Notes: generated by a model from the sequence alone, not told the origin. Positions 51,666 through 64,000 are shown, numbered from the stretch's first letter. The stretch is DNA of 64,000 bases from Epiperipatus broadwayi (GCA_028023455.1 JAQFVV010006703.1:94501-158500); one strand, 5' to 3'. Program-made: numbers and translations.

Positions 51666-54600
51666 GTTTAATAAATGACTATGATTGTAAATATATAATT
51701 TTTGTTGCACATTAAATATAATTAATTTGAAGCAGAGCAGAGATGTATATATTTTAAATCTATCAAATACATGAGAGATTTAATATACTTCTTTTTTATT
51801 TTAAATCATAAAGGGTAAATAAATATGTGTGATCATTGTAATTGTTGTATAATAATAAACTATAATAAAAATGAGTTGATAAATATTATTTTATAATATT
51901 ACATAAGTTTATATTTTTTAACATAAATAAAGTACTTTTTTTAGTCTGTAAAATTTATTATTGAAAATAAAGAAATAGTGTATAAGTACTAACTTATTAT
52001 CCTTATTACTATTTCTTAAGTATTTTAATTATATATTCATTATGTATATTACATATAAAATATTGTATTATTATCAATTGTCATGGTATCCTTAATCTCA
52101 ACATTTTTTATGCCTCTACTTCACTTTTAAGTTAATGAAAAATCTAGTGGTTATTGATGTTATAATGGGTTTGCTATATCTAACATTCATATCATGTTCT
52201 TGCAAATTTTCTACAGGCTGTCAGGTGTTTGTAATATATAATAATATTGACATTCATATTGTTGTAAATGAATCATCTAGCTTATATGGTCCTCATCGTT
52301 ATTAACTTACAATATTTTGCATGTTAAAATATTCTTTTGATACCACATTTTATTCATTTATTTTTACAATTACAAATTATATATTGTAATGGTAACATTA
52401 GACATTTCTAATATTCATAAATATGTAATACTAAGTTTTGTCTTAACTTGAGTGAAGTTAATATATATAAATAGATAATATAATTTAATTAAAAATGATT
52501 AAATTCAAATATACATATATAAAGATTAAACAAGCATCTGTGATGATGATGATTTTATAACCTAGCAGTGAAGGATAAATCAAGTATAATTCCTCCCAAA
52601 AGTATTTTAAATTTTTTTTTTTTTTTTAGTTTCAATAAATAAAAAAAAAATTAACTTTAGGGTGGAAAATCTAAATATAAAGTTTACTTCTGGAAAACTT
52701 ACTTATGCCAATCATCATTAATAATTTATTATTGCCATCACAGCATGCCCCCCCCCCTAACGTGGTTTATATGATTTCTCAGGGTTGTGAATATTAATAA
52801 CCTAAGACATGTTAATAGCATAATGTTTGGATTGAATTCCATAAGCAAACACAAACAAAATGGTTTAATAAAAAATAACAATATAATAATAATAAACATA
52901 TAAAATTATTGCTTATATACTTGAAACTATTATTAGACATATAAAATATTAAAAATAATAAAATAATAAGAAATATTTTAAATTGAAGGCTTTAGAATAA
53001 TTGTATTGATAAAATTTTACCAAGTGAAAAGTTAAAAAAAATGTTAGAGTCATGGTTTTCTGCAGATATTCTCTTCTTACTTTTATGAATGAAATTTCAT
53101 TAGTTTCTTCAAAGATGGTAGCTATCCTATTAGTGTATTGGTGATGTGATATGGGTTATTCAATGATGTTGGTGGATTAGTTCTAGTTCTAGTAGGTTTT
53201 ATGGTATTGCCCATTTTGTATTCATGATATGATTAAAGTAGGCAATGGCTGGTTTTAGCAAACTTCAGCATTATTCTCTGGATCTGATTGCATTTCTAGT
53301 TGGGTAGACTAGAGTGATTGTTAATTTTTAGCTATACATTCAAAATGGTGTTCTTCTAGAAAATGTCAATATTGCTCTGTTGTATTTTAGTATTGAAAAA
53401 TATTTTTAGTGTTAGCAAGGCATGGCAATCCAATCTGCAGTGAAAATTTTTTACCAGTGGTTTTTCTTTTCTCTATTGAATCACTCACAACTGCTTCTTG
53501 AATTAAGGCTTGGAATAGACTAGAATAGACTGATGTAATGGTTTATTTGTGACCTATTTGTACATCACAATTTTTGCTGGACTTAGAACATTTGCCAAGC
53601 AATAGGTTTATCAACAACTAGTTAGAAGATTTGACATTTGTTTCTTTACAATAATATGTTTTTTGATAAACAATTTTTTTCATTTCTTTTACAATATGTT
53701 ATGGAAACTTATAATTTTACACATATTTTAAAATTACATTGGTGATTTATAATTAAGTGACAAAGAAAAAAAATATTACCGACTGTTACAAATTGATTGA
53801 TAACTTTACTTATTTTTATTAACTCATAATATTAAATAACATAATTAAATTTTTTATTTAATTTATTTTAAGAATTGACAAATAATTGATTTAAAATCCT
53901 ATCTTGAGTGCAAAATATTTTGTATTTTTGTGAATGATGCAATTTAACAACTAAAAACCCATTATAAAACATATATCAACTATACTAACATATTTGCATG
54001 ATATCAACTCTCTACTGCCCGATAAAGTCATATCCCATTATGCTATGCTCAGTCATCTTTTATCTCAGGTTATACAAAAATTGAAAAACACTCTCAGAAA
54101 TATATTTACTTATATTATTATAAAAATAAATAAATAAAAATATAACACTCACACTCTGAAATAAGTTATAAAATAGATAGATAAATATTTATTAACATAC
54201 ATACATCAATATTTTTAAAACCCCATTAACCCACCACCGACTGCACAAATAAAAAAAAGTATATTATGTAATCTGTTTCTGCCACATTATAATATAGTTA
54301 GAGTTGCTTAATTTGGAAGTTCTCTCCCTTAATTCATTAAAATACCTTTGGATGAAATGGTCTGAGTTTGATACCCAAACATATATATTAGACATTATAA
54401 TAAGTCCTATTATATCATTAAATGTTCAATCATACATGTATGCTTATTGCTACATCCATTCCACAATTTAATAATATTTTAGAATCATGCGTTGATATAC
54501 CTCAAGCACATGAAGAAACAAAGTAACACTACCATTTTATGTGCTTTATCTTTACTTAATTTATATGCATTGGAATGATTTTAAACATTAATAAAACACA

Positions 54601-55670
54601 ATTTAAGACACACATACTCATCTTATAGTTTACATGCATTTTAAGCTAAATGTTGAAGGATGATTAACATGAAAGAATCCTGCACATAGCTGATAAATGA
54701 TTTAACATACATGCACTAGATTGATAAATAAATTTCTTAGCATAATTAAACTTTAAAGAAGTTATATATGTTTAACATATATATAATATTTAAGAAAACC
54801 AATATTAAATGATTAAGATAAATATTACTCTCTGATGTCTTGAAGACTTTATCTGGACTTGAAGTCTTTGAATGTGTTATAAATCTAGTCAACAGGGCGA
54901 TAAGGACTTTTTTCTTAACACTATATTGGTCTGGTGATCTTCATCATCATCATTGGCTGGATCTGAGTAGCTACATATCAATGTATTGAATGGAGCTGGA
55001 TGAGAGCACTGAAGCAGGCTTCTATCCCATAATGGTCTCAAAGGCTGATATATAAATTGTCTTCATTTTGATTTTCGGTTCAATGCTATGGCAATCATGC
55101 AAAAACTGTTATTTTAGCTTTACTAAAAGTACTCTGTAGAGACTTGGCTCTATGCCATTTCTTTTTGCTTTAACATGATATTAACAGTTCATGTCTTCTG
55201 AATTGCGATCTGAATATGAGGTCATCATAGCATATAATTGGAAATATTTAGACAAGTGACAGGAGCTCATTAGCATTGCAAGATGTCAGCAACCTCGATC
55301 TCTTCTGCAATGACTGCAGCAATAATCATAAAATTACTATGTCTAGTACTCTATAGCAATGGTAGTCTTTGTAAGTAAACTCTGCATTAAATTTGGAGTG
55401 ACTAATAATTGCAGTAACCAAACATATAAGATTAGTTAGTCATCAATGGTAACACTATACTAATGTGATCTAATAAGCTTAGATCTCTCTGACTGTGACT
55501 CTGGAATATCTCTGAATAAGAATAAGAATATGCCCAGCACCTGGTCAACAGCATATGTAGCACCACCATTACATAGTGAATTTGGGTACCCCTCTTCATA
55601 TTTTTGCTAAACTTTCCTCATCACATTATGCAATCAAAATTTGTTGTTCATCTCAAGCTATTCTCTTAAC
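51666..55670. other. 4-kb stretch without a supported gene
   Basis: AT-rich, with T and C homopolymers around 52610 and 52748. The parts at 53040-53640 and 54840-55650 are less AT-rich and may be decayed retroelement sequence on the minus strand. I could not identify a motif that decides it. Confidence 0.5.
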
Positions 55671-55679
55671 TTAGGAGTC

Positions 55680-57660
55680 AATATTTGTATTTTATATTGA
55701 AATACTTCCATCATCTAATATGTGTATTGAATGTCTTTAGAAAAATTTAACTTTATTTAAATATTCTAAATACATTCAATTGTTAGTAATAACACATCAA
55801 ATAGGTTAATTATTGGCACAACGTTTCAAGAGTTATTAGTGTACTGTCTTCTTCCGTGTTTCAAGCCCGACCAATGACAGTACTAGCATGGAATTCGAAT
55901 CTGGACCCTTAGATTCTTGAGTATTGAATTTTTTAAAGTAATGCTTTAACCAACTGAACCTTCCTGCCAAAGGCAACAGTCTGTAGTAATTTCATATCTT
56001 TAGCTATGAAGTTCCTCATGGGGAAGTTCCTCATGACTTCTCCACTTTTTCTTAAGAGCAAAGTTGATTGGTGGTTTCCATACATTATGTATAAGCACAC
56101 TAGGTGGCTTATGTAATTTTTTTGATATTATCATGTGAGAAACTTCTCTAAATTGACTACTTTGTACCTTTTTTTCTATATCCAATATATTTGTATTTTT
56201 GCAATTGAACATATGTTCATTGGCATATACATGGTTTGCTACCACAGACACATGTTTTCTTTATTCTAATCATCAGGTTGTGTTCTTGTAATTGCTTTTC
56301 AATGGGATGACTTGTCTCACCAATATATGTTATTCCACATTCACATGATATTTCATAGATGCAGTTTTTTCTTTTAAACACTTCAAGTTTAGACTTTGTA
56401 GATTTTAGAATTTTTTGCAGGGTGGTATGGCTCTGGAAAGCTGTTCTGATGTTATACTGCTTGCAGATTTTCCTTAATTTGTTGGCTATTTTTAGAATGT
56501 ATGGGTACTCTACAATATTGATAATTGCCTTTTGTTTTGATGGTTTTTTTTGTTGTCGAATAAAGCTGATGGATAACCATTTTTCATAAGCTGATGTTTA
56601 GTTTATTATAAAAGTTTGTTCTATTTAAATGTTTTTCTTTTAAATTGCTGGTTTCTGCACAAAGTTCTTTTGCTCTGTTCCATAGTGATAGCAGAACTCC
56701 ATGTTTTGGGTTTCTGATGTGATTGGATGTATAGGCTGGGTATTTTCCTGTATGTGTAGGTTTTCATTAAACTGTAGTTTTGATTTTTCCATGAGGGAGT
56801 TTTGTCACAAAAACATCTGAGAATTCCAATTTTTATTTGTGTTCTGATTCTATTGTGAATTTAATTGAAGGCAATATATTGTTGATGTGTTTCCAGAAAG
56901 TTTGTAGCAGTGCTTCACAATGTGGCAGGTTAACAAATATATCCTCCACATAGTGAAACCAAACTTTAGCTGGATATGAAATAGATTTTATGGCTAAGGT
57001 TTCAAGTTCTTCCATGTAAATATTGCTAATCAGGAGAGACAATGGTGACCCCATAACCATTCCTTGATTTTGTTGGAAGAATTCTGTGTTATATTGAAAA
57101 TAGGTTGTTTTTATGCAGAATGTTAATAGTTGCATTATACTATCAACAGGGAGAGCTATTCTGGTTTGTAAACTATTATCACCTTTTAATCTTTTTTTAT
57201 AATAAACAATGCTACATCACATGGTACATTCATGAATAAAATTTTCACATCAAAGCTTTCATGTTCTTGATTAATCCTACAAAGTGTCTAGGATCCTTGA
57301 CAAAGAATTAGATCTTATCTGCCAAAGAAATTAGAACTTTGAGAAGAAATCTTGCCAAATTTTGGTAAGGTGAATCTATAGAACTAACAGTAGAGCTTAA
57401 TGAAACATGATCTTTATGGATTTTAGGTATACCATAAAGATGAGGAATTTTCCTAAAATATGATTTTATTTTACTTTCATCTGAATTAATGAAGTACTTA
57501 TGATGCTTTCTGAGTAATGCTTGTAACTTTGTTTCTGTATTTGGTATTGAAGTTTTTGCCACCTTTCTATATTGGCCTGCTATGAGGAGTTCTTGTATTT
57601 TGTTGACATTATCAGTTGTATCCATTACAAGTGTTGCATTGACTTTCTCAGCAGAAAAAA
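55680..57660 (-). mobile_element. PLE family 3, minus copy, 3' part (RT and GIY-YIG)
   Basis: Minus-strand pieces in order. 57625-57308 (105 aa) carries the RT N-terminal motif LYGIPKIHKDH and VSSIDSPYQNLARFL. 57135-56833 (100 aa) carries motif B GMVMGSPLS and motif C as YVED, so the first catalytic Asp of YVDD is changed to Glu. Around 56380-56230 lies the GIY-YIG endonuclease CIYEISCECGITYIGET, with the downstream H-P-I-E-K and EHN. Frameshifts separate all of these. The N-terminal part continues at 60721-61055, beyond a younger insertion. The 3' region holds a tRNA-like segment. This is a Penelope/Poseidon-type element, inactive. Confidence 0.85.
55885..55970 (-). other. tRNA-like segment in the PLE 3 tail
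   Basis: On the minus strand, AGGTTCAGTTGGTTAAAGCA (A-box-like) is followed about 50 bp later by GGTCCAGATTCGAATTCC (B-box-like). The counterpart in the plus copy lies at about 61850-61925. It is therefore part of the element and not a chance SINE insertion. Confidence 0.55.
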
Positions 57661-57675
57661 TATGTATAGATTTAT
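57661..57675. repeat. Target duplication, left copy
   Basis: TATGTATAGATTTAT here matches ATATGGAGTATAGATTTAT at 60702-60720 apart from a 3-base gap. It brackets the family 2 PLE. Confidence 0.7.
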
Positions 57676-58008
57676 AAAAAGTTTATTATAAGATATATAA
57701 ATATCTATATATATAACAAAAAACATGAAAATAACAAATTTTCAATAAAAAAGCTTTTTTCGATACATATAATTTGTATCCTTTTCAATATGTCTACTCA
57801 CGATTACCGTAAAACATACATATAGCGACATCTATTTATAATACAACCAACAAAAAACAATTATTATCATCAATTATTTCATGAATACATACAATACAAT
57901 ATAAAAAATAAAAAATATAAAAATATATAAAAATATATTCCTTCATTAATTATAGTATATTCATATATACTCAAAAACACACAAAACATTAAAATATTAA
58001 CATCCTTC

Positions 58009-58871
58009 TTATTTATCTATCCAATCATCTAATTTTAGCCAATTATTAGTCAAATTAATTGAACCCTTATAAATGTTCATACAATTATTACTATTATTTT
58101 TAATATAACTAGTTTCATATACTTTTCGCCTATTAACATTTTTCAAGTAATTTAATGCTAGTATATTTTTAGTACAATCTATTTTATGACCATATTCTAA
58201 ATAATGTATAAACAAAGCAGATTTATCATCTCTCCTATTTATTGCAGCGTTATGTTCTTTAGCTCTTATTTCTAATTGTTTACTTGTATGTCCATAGTAT
58301 ACTCTTTTACAAATTCCACATACAATTTTATAAACCATACCTTTCTTATATTTTAAATCATCTAATATTTTATAGTTACCTATTAATTTATCTAAATCTT
58401 TACTGTTTGCCCAACCTATATTTGTATCTTTTTTACTATTTACATAATTTTTTAATAATGCATTATATATTTTAGGATGATATGAAATTTTTATCCATTT
58501 ATTATCAGATTTGTTATTTCTATTATATTTATTTTTATAAAAAATATTATCTATACATTTACTTTTATAACCATACTTAATATATAAATTTTTAAATTGC
58601 TCTTTATGTAATTTAGCTATATTTCCATATGTATTATATTTGTCGTTTTTAATTGTGAAATTTTTAATAACTGCCATTTTTTGGGTCCATGCTTGTTGTG
58701 AATCGACAGCAATTATTTTCCTCATATTATCTTCTTTTATAAAATGATTTAATACAATTTTTTTATTATCATCTAAACTAAGCTCTATGTCTAAATATTT
58801 TATTTTTTGTTTAATTTCTGAAATTGTAAATTTTATATTATATATATTTTTATTAAAATCATTATACATAT
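58009..58871 (-). pseudogene. PLE family 2 partial copy: C-terminal RT-EN
   Basis: An open 286-codon frame from the arm start to the stop, identical to the end of the plus-strand protein apart from two residues seen (Ile for Thr in the F-x-KEDN word; Asp for Gly in the IL-x-DLKYKK word). It begins after the YVDD motif, so it lacks the RT catalytic core and cannot act alone. The GIY-YIG domain is complete. Confidence 0.85.
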
Positions 58872-60323
58872 AGATTTTTATACCCTTCGTCTTTTGAAAA
58901 TCCTTATATTTTTGCTAAAATAAAAACTCATAAAGATAATAATCCCATTAGATTATTATTCAATTTTAGTAATTTTATATTACAAAAATTTAGTAGTTAC
59001 TTAAATAAATGGTTAGCAGAGAAATTAGGTTATGGTGAATATTGTATTAAAAATACAGATGATATAGTAGATAAATTAGGTAATATACAATTAAATAGAT
59101 GTCATAGTATTTTTGTAATGGACATTGAACAAATGTATCCTAGTATACCAAGGATAAAAAGTATTGAAATATTAATAAAGAAATTACATGGGAAAATTAA
59201 AGATATGAAAATAGTAAAAATAATTGAAGAAAGTTTAATGTTAATACATAGTAATTTATATTTTAAGTATAATAATAAATATTGGTATATAAATAAAGGA
59301 TGGGTGATGGGCTGTGCAATTAGTGGTCTTATTTCATCAATATTTATTGATGAGTTAGAGATTAATATAGTTAAAAATAAATTGATTAATATGGATATAA
59401 CACATTATTTTCATTATGTGGATGATACTCTAATAATTGGTAATAAAAGAATAATAAATAATATGTATAATGATTTTAATAAAAATATATATAATATAAA
59501 ATTTACAATTTCAGAAATTAAACAAAAAATAAAATATTTAGACATAGAGCTTAGTTTAGATGATAATAAAAAAATTGTATTAAATCATTTTACAAAAGAA
59601 GATAATATGAGGAAAATAATTGCTGTCGATTCACAACAAGCATGGACCCAAAAAATGGCAGTTATTAAAAATTTCACAATTAAAAACGACAAATATAATA
59701 CATATGGAAATATAGCTAAATTACATAAAGAGCAATTTAAAAATTTATATATTAAGTATGGTTATAAAAGTAAATGTATAGATAATATTTTTTATAAAAA
59801 TAAATATAATAGAAATAACAAATCTGATAATAAATGGATAAAAATTTCATATCATCCTAAAATATATAATGCATTATTAAAAAATTATGTAAATAGTAAA
59901 AAAGATACAAATATAGGTTGGGCAAACAGTAAAGATTTAGATAAATTAATAGGTAACTATAAAATATTAGGTGATTTAAAATATAAGAAAGGTATGGTTT
60001 ATAAAATTGTATGTGGAATTTGTAAAAGAGTATACTATGGACATACAAGTAAACAATTAGAAATAAGAGCTAAAGAACATAACGCTGCAATAAATAGGAG
60101 AGATGATAAATCTGCTTTGTTTATACATTATTTAGAATATGGTCATAAAATAGATTGTACTAAAAATATACTAGCATTAAATTACTTGAAAAATGTTAAT
60201 AGGCGAAAAGTATATGAAACTAGTTATATTAAAAATAATAGTAATAATTGTATGAACATTTATAAGGGTTCAATTAATTTGACTAATAATTGGCTAAAAT
60301 TAGATGATTGGATAGATAAATAA
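58872..60323 (+). CDS. PLE family 2 reverse transcriptase plus GIY-YIG endonuclease (5'-truncated)
   Basis: The frame is open without a stop from the inversion point to TAA 60321-60323. The first ATG is at 59118 (401 aa), but upstream codons in the same frame read as real PLE protein (FENPYIFAKIKTHKDNNPIR, the K-x-HK motif), so 59118 is not the native start. Motif A is VMDIEQMYPSIPR, motif B GWVMGCAISGLISS, and motif C HYVDDTL, with catalytic Asp residues in place. The C-terminal GIY-YIG domain is YKIVCGICKRVYYGHTSKQL, with downstream RAKEHN and the H-x-LEYGH region. PLEs use the endonuclease to nick the target and the RT to copy from it. The N-terminal third is missing, so this copy is probably not autonomous, though RT and EN look intact. 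Confidence 0.88.
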   Translation, partial: RFLYPSSFENPYIFAKIKTHKDNNPIRLLFNFSNFILQKFSSYLNKWLAEKLGYGEYCIKNTDDIVDKLGNIQLNRCHSIFVMDIEQMYPSIPRIKSIEILIKKLHGKIKDMKIVKIIEESLMLIHSNLYFKYNNKYWYINKGWVMGCAISGLISSIFIDELEINIVKNKLINMDITHYFHYVDDTLIIGNKRIINNMYNDFNKNIYNIKFTISEIKQKIKYLDIELSLDDNKKIVLNHFTKEDNMRKIIAVDSQQAWTQKMAVIKNFTIKNDKYNTYGNIAKLHKEQFKNLYIKYGYKSKCIDNIFYKNKYNRNNKSDNKWIKISYHPKIYNALLKNYVNSKKDTNIGWANSKDLDKLIGNYKILGDLKYKKGMVYKIVCGICKRVYYGHTSKQLEIRAKEHNAAINRRDDKSALFIHYLEYGHKIDCTKNILALNYLKNVNRRKVYETSYIKNNSNNCMNIYKGSINLTNNWLKLDDWIDK

Positions 60324-60701
60324 GAAGGATGTTAATATTTTAATGTTTTGTGTGTTTTTGAGTATATATGAATATACTATAATTAATGAAGGAATATATT
60401 TTTATATATTTTTATATTTTTTATTTTTTATATTGTATTGTATGTATTCATGAAATAATTGATGATAATAATTGTTTTTTGTTGGTTGTATTATAAATAG
60501 ATGTCGCTATATGTATGTTTTACGGTAATCGTGAGTAGACATATTGAAAAGGATACAAATTATATGTATCGAAAAAAGCTTTTTTATTGAAAATTTGTTA
60601 TTTTCATGTTTTTTGTTGTATATATAGATATTTATATATCTTATAATAAACTTTTTATATTTTAAAATAATAACATAAAGAAGTATTTTTATATTCTTTT
60701 T

Positions 60702-60720
60702 ATATGGAGTATAGATTTAT
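60702..60720. repeat. Target duplication, right copy
   Basis: ATATGGAGTATAGATTTAT; see 57661-57675. It keeps three bases (GAG) that the left copy lacks. Confidence 0.7.
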
Positions 60721-61055
60721 CTACTTTGAGAGATTTAATTGCTTTCCTCTCACTGTAGAATATGTTTACTTTAATTTTTTGCTTGTCAAGTGTTCCTTTT
60801 ATTCTCCAGCATAATTCTGCTGCTTCTTCTAAAGATAATTTTTGAGTGACTTATTTGGTGTCTGCCATTATATCTAATAAAAGGGTATTAATAAGTGGTA
60901 TGACAAAGTTTAATCATCTTTCAAGAACAGAAATTTCAGTATTTGTTAGATGTTTAGACCTGAGATTTTTAACAGATGCAGTTGCTACATTGCTTGGTAC
61001 ATTATGATTTTTGATATGCCCTTGTAGGTTAGCAAAATTATTCTTTTGGCATTTT
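60721..61055 (-). mobile_element. PLE family 3, minus copy, N-terminal part
   Basis: The minus strand reads KNLRSKHLTNTEISVLERWL, then LSLEEAAELCWRIKGTLDKQ and SERKAIKSLKVDKSI, the usual PLE N-terminal order that leads to the (A)DK motif. It joins in register with 57660 on the other side of the family 2 insertion, proving the nesting. One stop and one shift are visible. Confidence 0.8.
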
Positions 61056-62125
61056 TATTTCACTGAAAACCTATACATACAGAAACACACCTAGCCTATA
61101 CATCCAATCACACCAGAAATACAAAACATGGAGTTATACTATCGTATGGAACAAAGCAAAAGCAGTTTGTTCAGAAACTTGCAATTTGAAAAAAAAAGGA
61201 TCAATATAGAACAAACTCTTATGAAAAATGATTATCCACTAGCTGTTATTAAAAAAACATTAAATAGACAACAAAAAGAACCATCAAGAGAAAAGACAAT
61301 TACTGGTACAGTAGTGCACCCATACATTTAAAAAATAGCAGATGAATTAAGAAAAATCTGCAATTGGTAAAACATCAGAATAACTTTCCAGAGCCCTACC
61401 ACTCTATGAGGACTTTCTAACATCTAAAAAGCCTAAACTAGAATTCTGAAAAAAAACTACATCTATGAAATACCATGTGGATGTGGAAGAACATATATAG
61501 GTGAGACAGACTAGTAATCCCATTGAAAAGCACTTGCAAGAACACAAACTGATGACTAGAAGAAATAAAACAGATGTGTCTAAGGTAGCAGTCCATTTAT
61601 GTGCCAATGAACATATGTTCAATTGGGAAAATACAAAAACATTGAATAGAGAAGAAAAGGTACAAAGAAAAAAATTTAAAGAATCTGCTTACATGACAAT
61701 GACAAAAAATTTCATAAGCCAATCTTGTGTGATTATGCATAATGTATGAAAACTACTAATCAACTTTGCTTTTAGGAAAAAGTGGAGAATTCAGGAGGAA
61801 TCTCATAGATAAGTATATGAAATTACTACAGACTGTTGGCTTTGGCTGGATGTCTCAGTTAGAGCTTGCCTTAAAAAATTCAATCCTCAAAATTCTAAGG
61901 GTCTAGTTTCGGATTCCATGCTAGTATTGTCACTGGTTAGGCCAGCAACACCCGAAGAAGAGGGGAGAATAATACCTCTCTAAACATTGTGCATATATTA
62001 ATCCATTGGATGTGCTATTACTAACAGTCAAATGTATTTGGAATATTTAAATAAAGTTAATTTTTTCTAAAGACATTCAATACACATATTAGTTGATCGA
62101 AATAGTCCAATATAAAAATACAACT
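61056..62125 (+). mobile_element. PLE family 3, plus copy (5'-truncated, broken)
   Basis: Begins at a point equivalent to 56770 of the minus copy (GAAAACCTATACATACAG; GCCTATACATCCAATCACA), head to head with the minus copy. Open pieces are 61128-61331 and 61501-61749. The GIY-YIG start is around 61445-61510 (YIYEIPCGCGRTYIGET), then a stop. The 3' region includes the tRNA-like segment. Inverted similarity with the minus copy ends near 62125/55680. Confidence 0.8.
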
Positions 62126-64000
62126 AGAACGCCATCATCAAAATCCTTCAGAAAGATAGGAGTCAATAGTGTATGTAAAAAAATAAATTAACTAATTATG
62201 ACATATGCCAGGTTGGTTTTAAGGCTGCTTTTGATCTAGTAAACTGTGAATTTTTCTTTAGCTCATTAAGTACACTTCTGCCAAATTATACACATTTAAT
62301 TACTATCATAAAAACTACCAAGCTTAAAAGTTACATGAGGTTTTTTTCACATTTTAAACCAAGCTGAGCTAATCTATAAGGCTCACAACTTGTTTCACTA
62401 CTGTTTGAAACACACACACACACATATATATATATACCTCAATAAAAAAATTAGCAGTGCATAGATGGTCTCTTTCTTCTTTATCTTACCACTCTTGTTA
62501 AAGTAATATTCTTTATTGATGATATCTTGATAGTCTTGTCATTTTCATATTTTGAACAATTTCAAACATTATCAGGATTTACAGTACAAATTTAGAAGTT
62601 ATCCATGTGGTCACAATCTACCTTCATTTTTTATTCATACATACTAATCTCTTTTTGGAATTCCAATCAATTTATATAAAATATAATTATATCATTTAAA
62701 TAAACATATACATCACTCCATAATTCTTTAATTCTCAAAGCTACTTATCACCTATAATATTGCTTGCTCTTTTTTTATGTATAAGTAGTTCTTTTTTTGT
62801 TATTGATGATGTTATCAAGAATGCAAATCTGTTGGTTAATTATAACATAAAATCTTTAGTTGGTTCTTCATTTAAAGAATTGAAAAAAACAAACAAACCA
62901 AACAGACATATATAATAAACTCTCCCAATTGCCAAAACATTAACCAGATTAAAAAATATGTGTGTTCCTCAATCATGGCTGAAATTTTTGTTTAACTTAA
63001 TACTTGTCACAGATCCTCCAAAAACTTTCCTCAGCCATTGAATTTGGATTCCACATGTCTCATGCAATAGTCATCCAGAAGATACAGATTTTTCAAACCT
63101 GTCCATACTTCTCATCTTTACAGCATTTCGTATTTCACAAGCAAATAATAAATCTTAAACAATTGCTCGGGAAAAATATTAAATTTTTTAAATATTTTTA
63201 TTTATACTCTTAGAACCATTTGGCTTTTTGGATACTCTGTAATTTTTACAACCAAAATATAATGTTCTTAAAAAATAATAAAGCATGATAAAATACATAT
63301 ATATATATATATATGTACTCTAAATATTTATCTAGAAGTACTAAAAGCAAAATCGGGCAAAATAATATTTTTATTAGTTATATATTATTTTCGAATGGTA
63401 TAAATTATACAATCATTTATATAAAACTGAATAATTTTCATCTTCCATCAAATATTAGTCATTATGATTGTATTTTTGTAAGCTGTATATCATATGACAT
63501 GTAAATTCATTATATGTTAATACTTGTATAAAATTTGCAATTAATAAAGTTTATTAAAAAAAATTAATTTTAATAATTTTACTGGCCCTTTTTCTTAATT
63601 ACTATATAATTACTGTAGATTGGTGATATTTGCAGAATGCAAATATATAATTTTTTAAAAAATATTAAAGTTGAATCAAAGAAAGAAAAGTTTATTTTAA
63701 AACTAATTAAAGAAAAATTATTTATTACAATATGCAAAAAAGTTTCAATTTTATCTTTTATTTCTATTTTTTAAACCATTTAACACCCTATATTTTACTT
63801 ATGTAAAGTATGCTTAAATTTATTCATTACTTAATGCAATATTATTTTTTAACATTGAAGCAGTGTTTTAAAGAAACAAACATAAAACAAAATGTAGATA
63901 TCTGAGCATATTGCTAATCATATAAAGATAGCAGTATGTAGCTATCTCCAAGTATCAAATACAAACATCAAATGTAACACTAATAAACGATGACTTTTTC
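62126..64000. other. No supported gene
   Basis: AT-rich DNA with (CA)n(TA)n at 62410-62440 and (TA)n at 63295-63315. Open frames of 63-69 codons have no family signature. AATAAAG followed by TTTATTAAAAAAAATT at 63543-63565 could be a retroposed poly(A) end. Confidence 0.5.

Larger units (their letters stand above)
57676..60701 (+). mobile_element. PLE family 2, young head-to-head insertion
   Basis: An insertion of about 3.0 kb splits PLE 3. It consists of a minus-strand partial copy (57676-58871), a unique centre, and a plus-strand copy (58872-60701). The two arms are 1196 bp each with no length difference, and I noticed only three base differences. The right copy has 45 bp beyond the arm (60657-60701). 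A partial inverted copy in front of a longer copy is a known Penelope arrangement. The near identity means it is recent. Confidence 0.85.

Noticed and set aside
54840-55650. Minus-strand Gypsy integrase relic
   Set aside because: Some words look retroelement-like, but no GPY/F, HHCC or DDE motif could be read with confidence.
58284-58475. 63-aa plus-strand frame and its mirror at 59857-60048 minus
   Set aside because: Both are antisense shadows of the PLE RT-EN frame, duplicated because of the inverted arms.
61128-61749. Independent small genes
   Set aside because: They are broken frames of the plus-strand PLE 3 copy, matching the minus copy.

Overview
This window comes from a very AT-rich (about three quarters A+T by eye) animal genome, most likely an invertebrate. 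It carries Penelope-like retroelements (PLEs) with C-terminal GIY-YIG endonucleases, LTR retrotransposon debris, TA-rich microsatellites, tRNA-derived retroposons and degenerate TTAGGG arrays. TTAGGG argues mildly against arthropods. I cannot name the species; AT-rich animals such as cnidarians, flatworms or molluscs would fit. I see no convincing host gene. Nearly the whole window is layered mobile DNA.

Region by region. (1) 1-8921: the 3' part of a large LTR element. It has the end of a 5' LTR (1-455), a leader, a broken gag-like gene for a coiled-coil plus basic-repeat protein (2368-4119), a polypurine tract (4459-4471) and a 4.45-kb 3' LTR (4472-8921). (2) 8990-16375: PLE family 1, one inverted copy followed by two direct copies. 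The third copy is split by a 1.36-kb inverted-repeat DNA element that carries telomere-like repeats. (3) 16406-21644: a 5.2-kb solo-LTR-like unit with the same ends as (1). (4) 22590-26916: a roughly 0.4-kb satellite in inverted plus tandem order, a fold-back cluster, and two copies of a roughly 1-kb DNA element. (5) 26951-37962: a giant palindrome. Its TA-rich centre has been entered by an LTR element whose two LTRs are inverted (28687-33210) and by a 3.1-kb solo-LTR-like unit (33216-36304). (6) 38058-42321: a 4.3-kb solo-LTR-like unit in minus orientation. (7) 42338-47900: a satellite copy with a tRNA-Gly(UCC) retropseudogene, then a degraded gag relic between diverged direct repeats. The right repeat holds a possible 78-nt exon. 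(8) 48103-51663: a fold-back DNA element with 1.3-kb inverted arms and a TA duplication. (9) 55680-62125: PLE family 3, head to head, split by a young head-to-head PLE of family 2 (57676-60701) with an unbroken RT plus GIY-YIG reading frame.

The elements do not form a pathway. The unifying pattern is repeated insertion into (TA)n tracts together with head-to-head inverted duplication. Three separate PLE families, a satellite, an LTR element and a DNA transposon are all arranged as inverted pairs. The strongest candidates for something undescribed are the group of 3-5-kb LTRs sitting in (TA)n, the gag-like protein with a lysine-rich repeat tail, and the LTR element with inverted LTRs at the centre of the palindrome.
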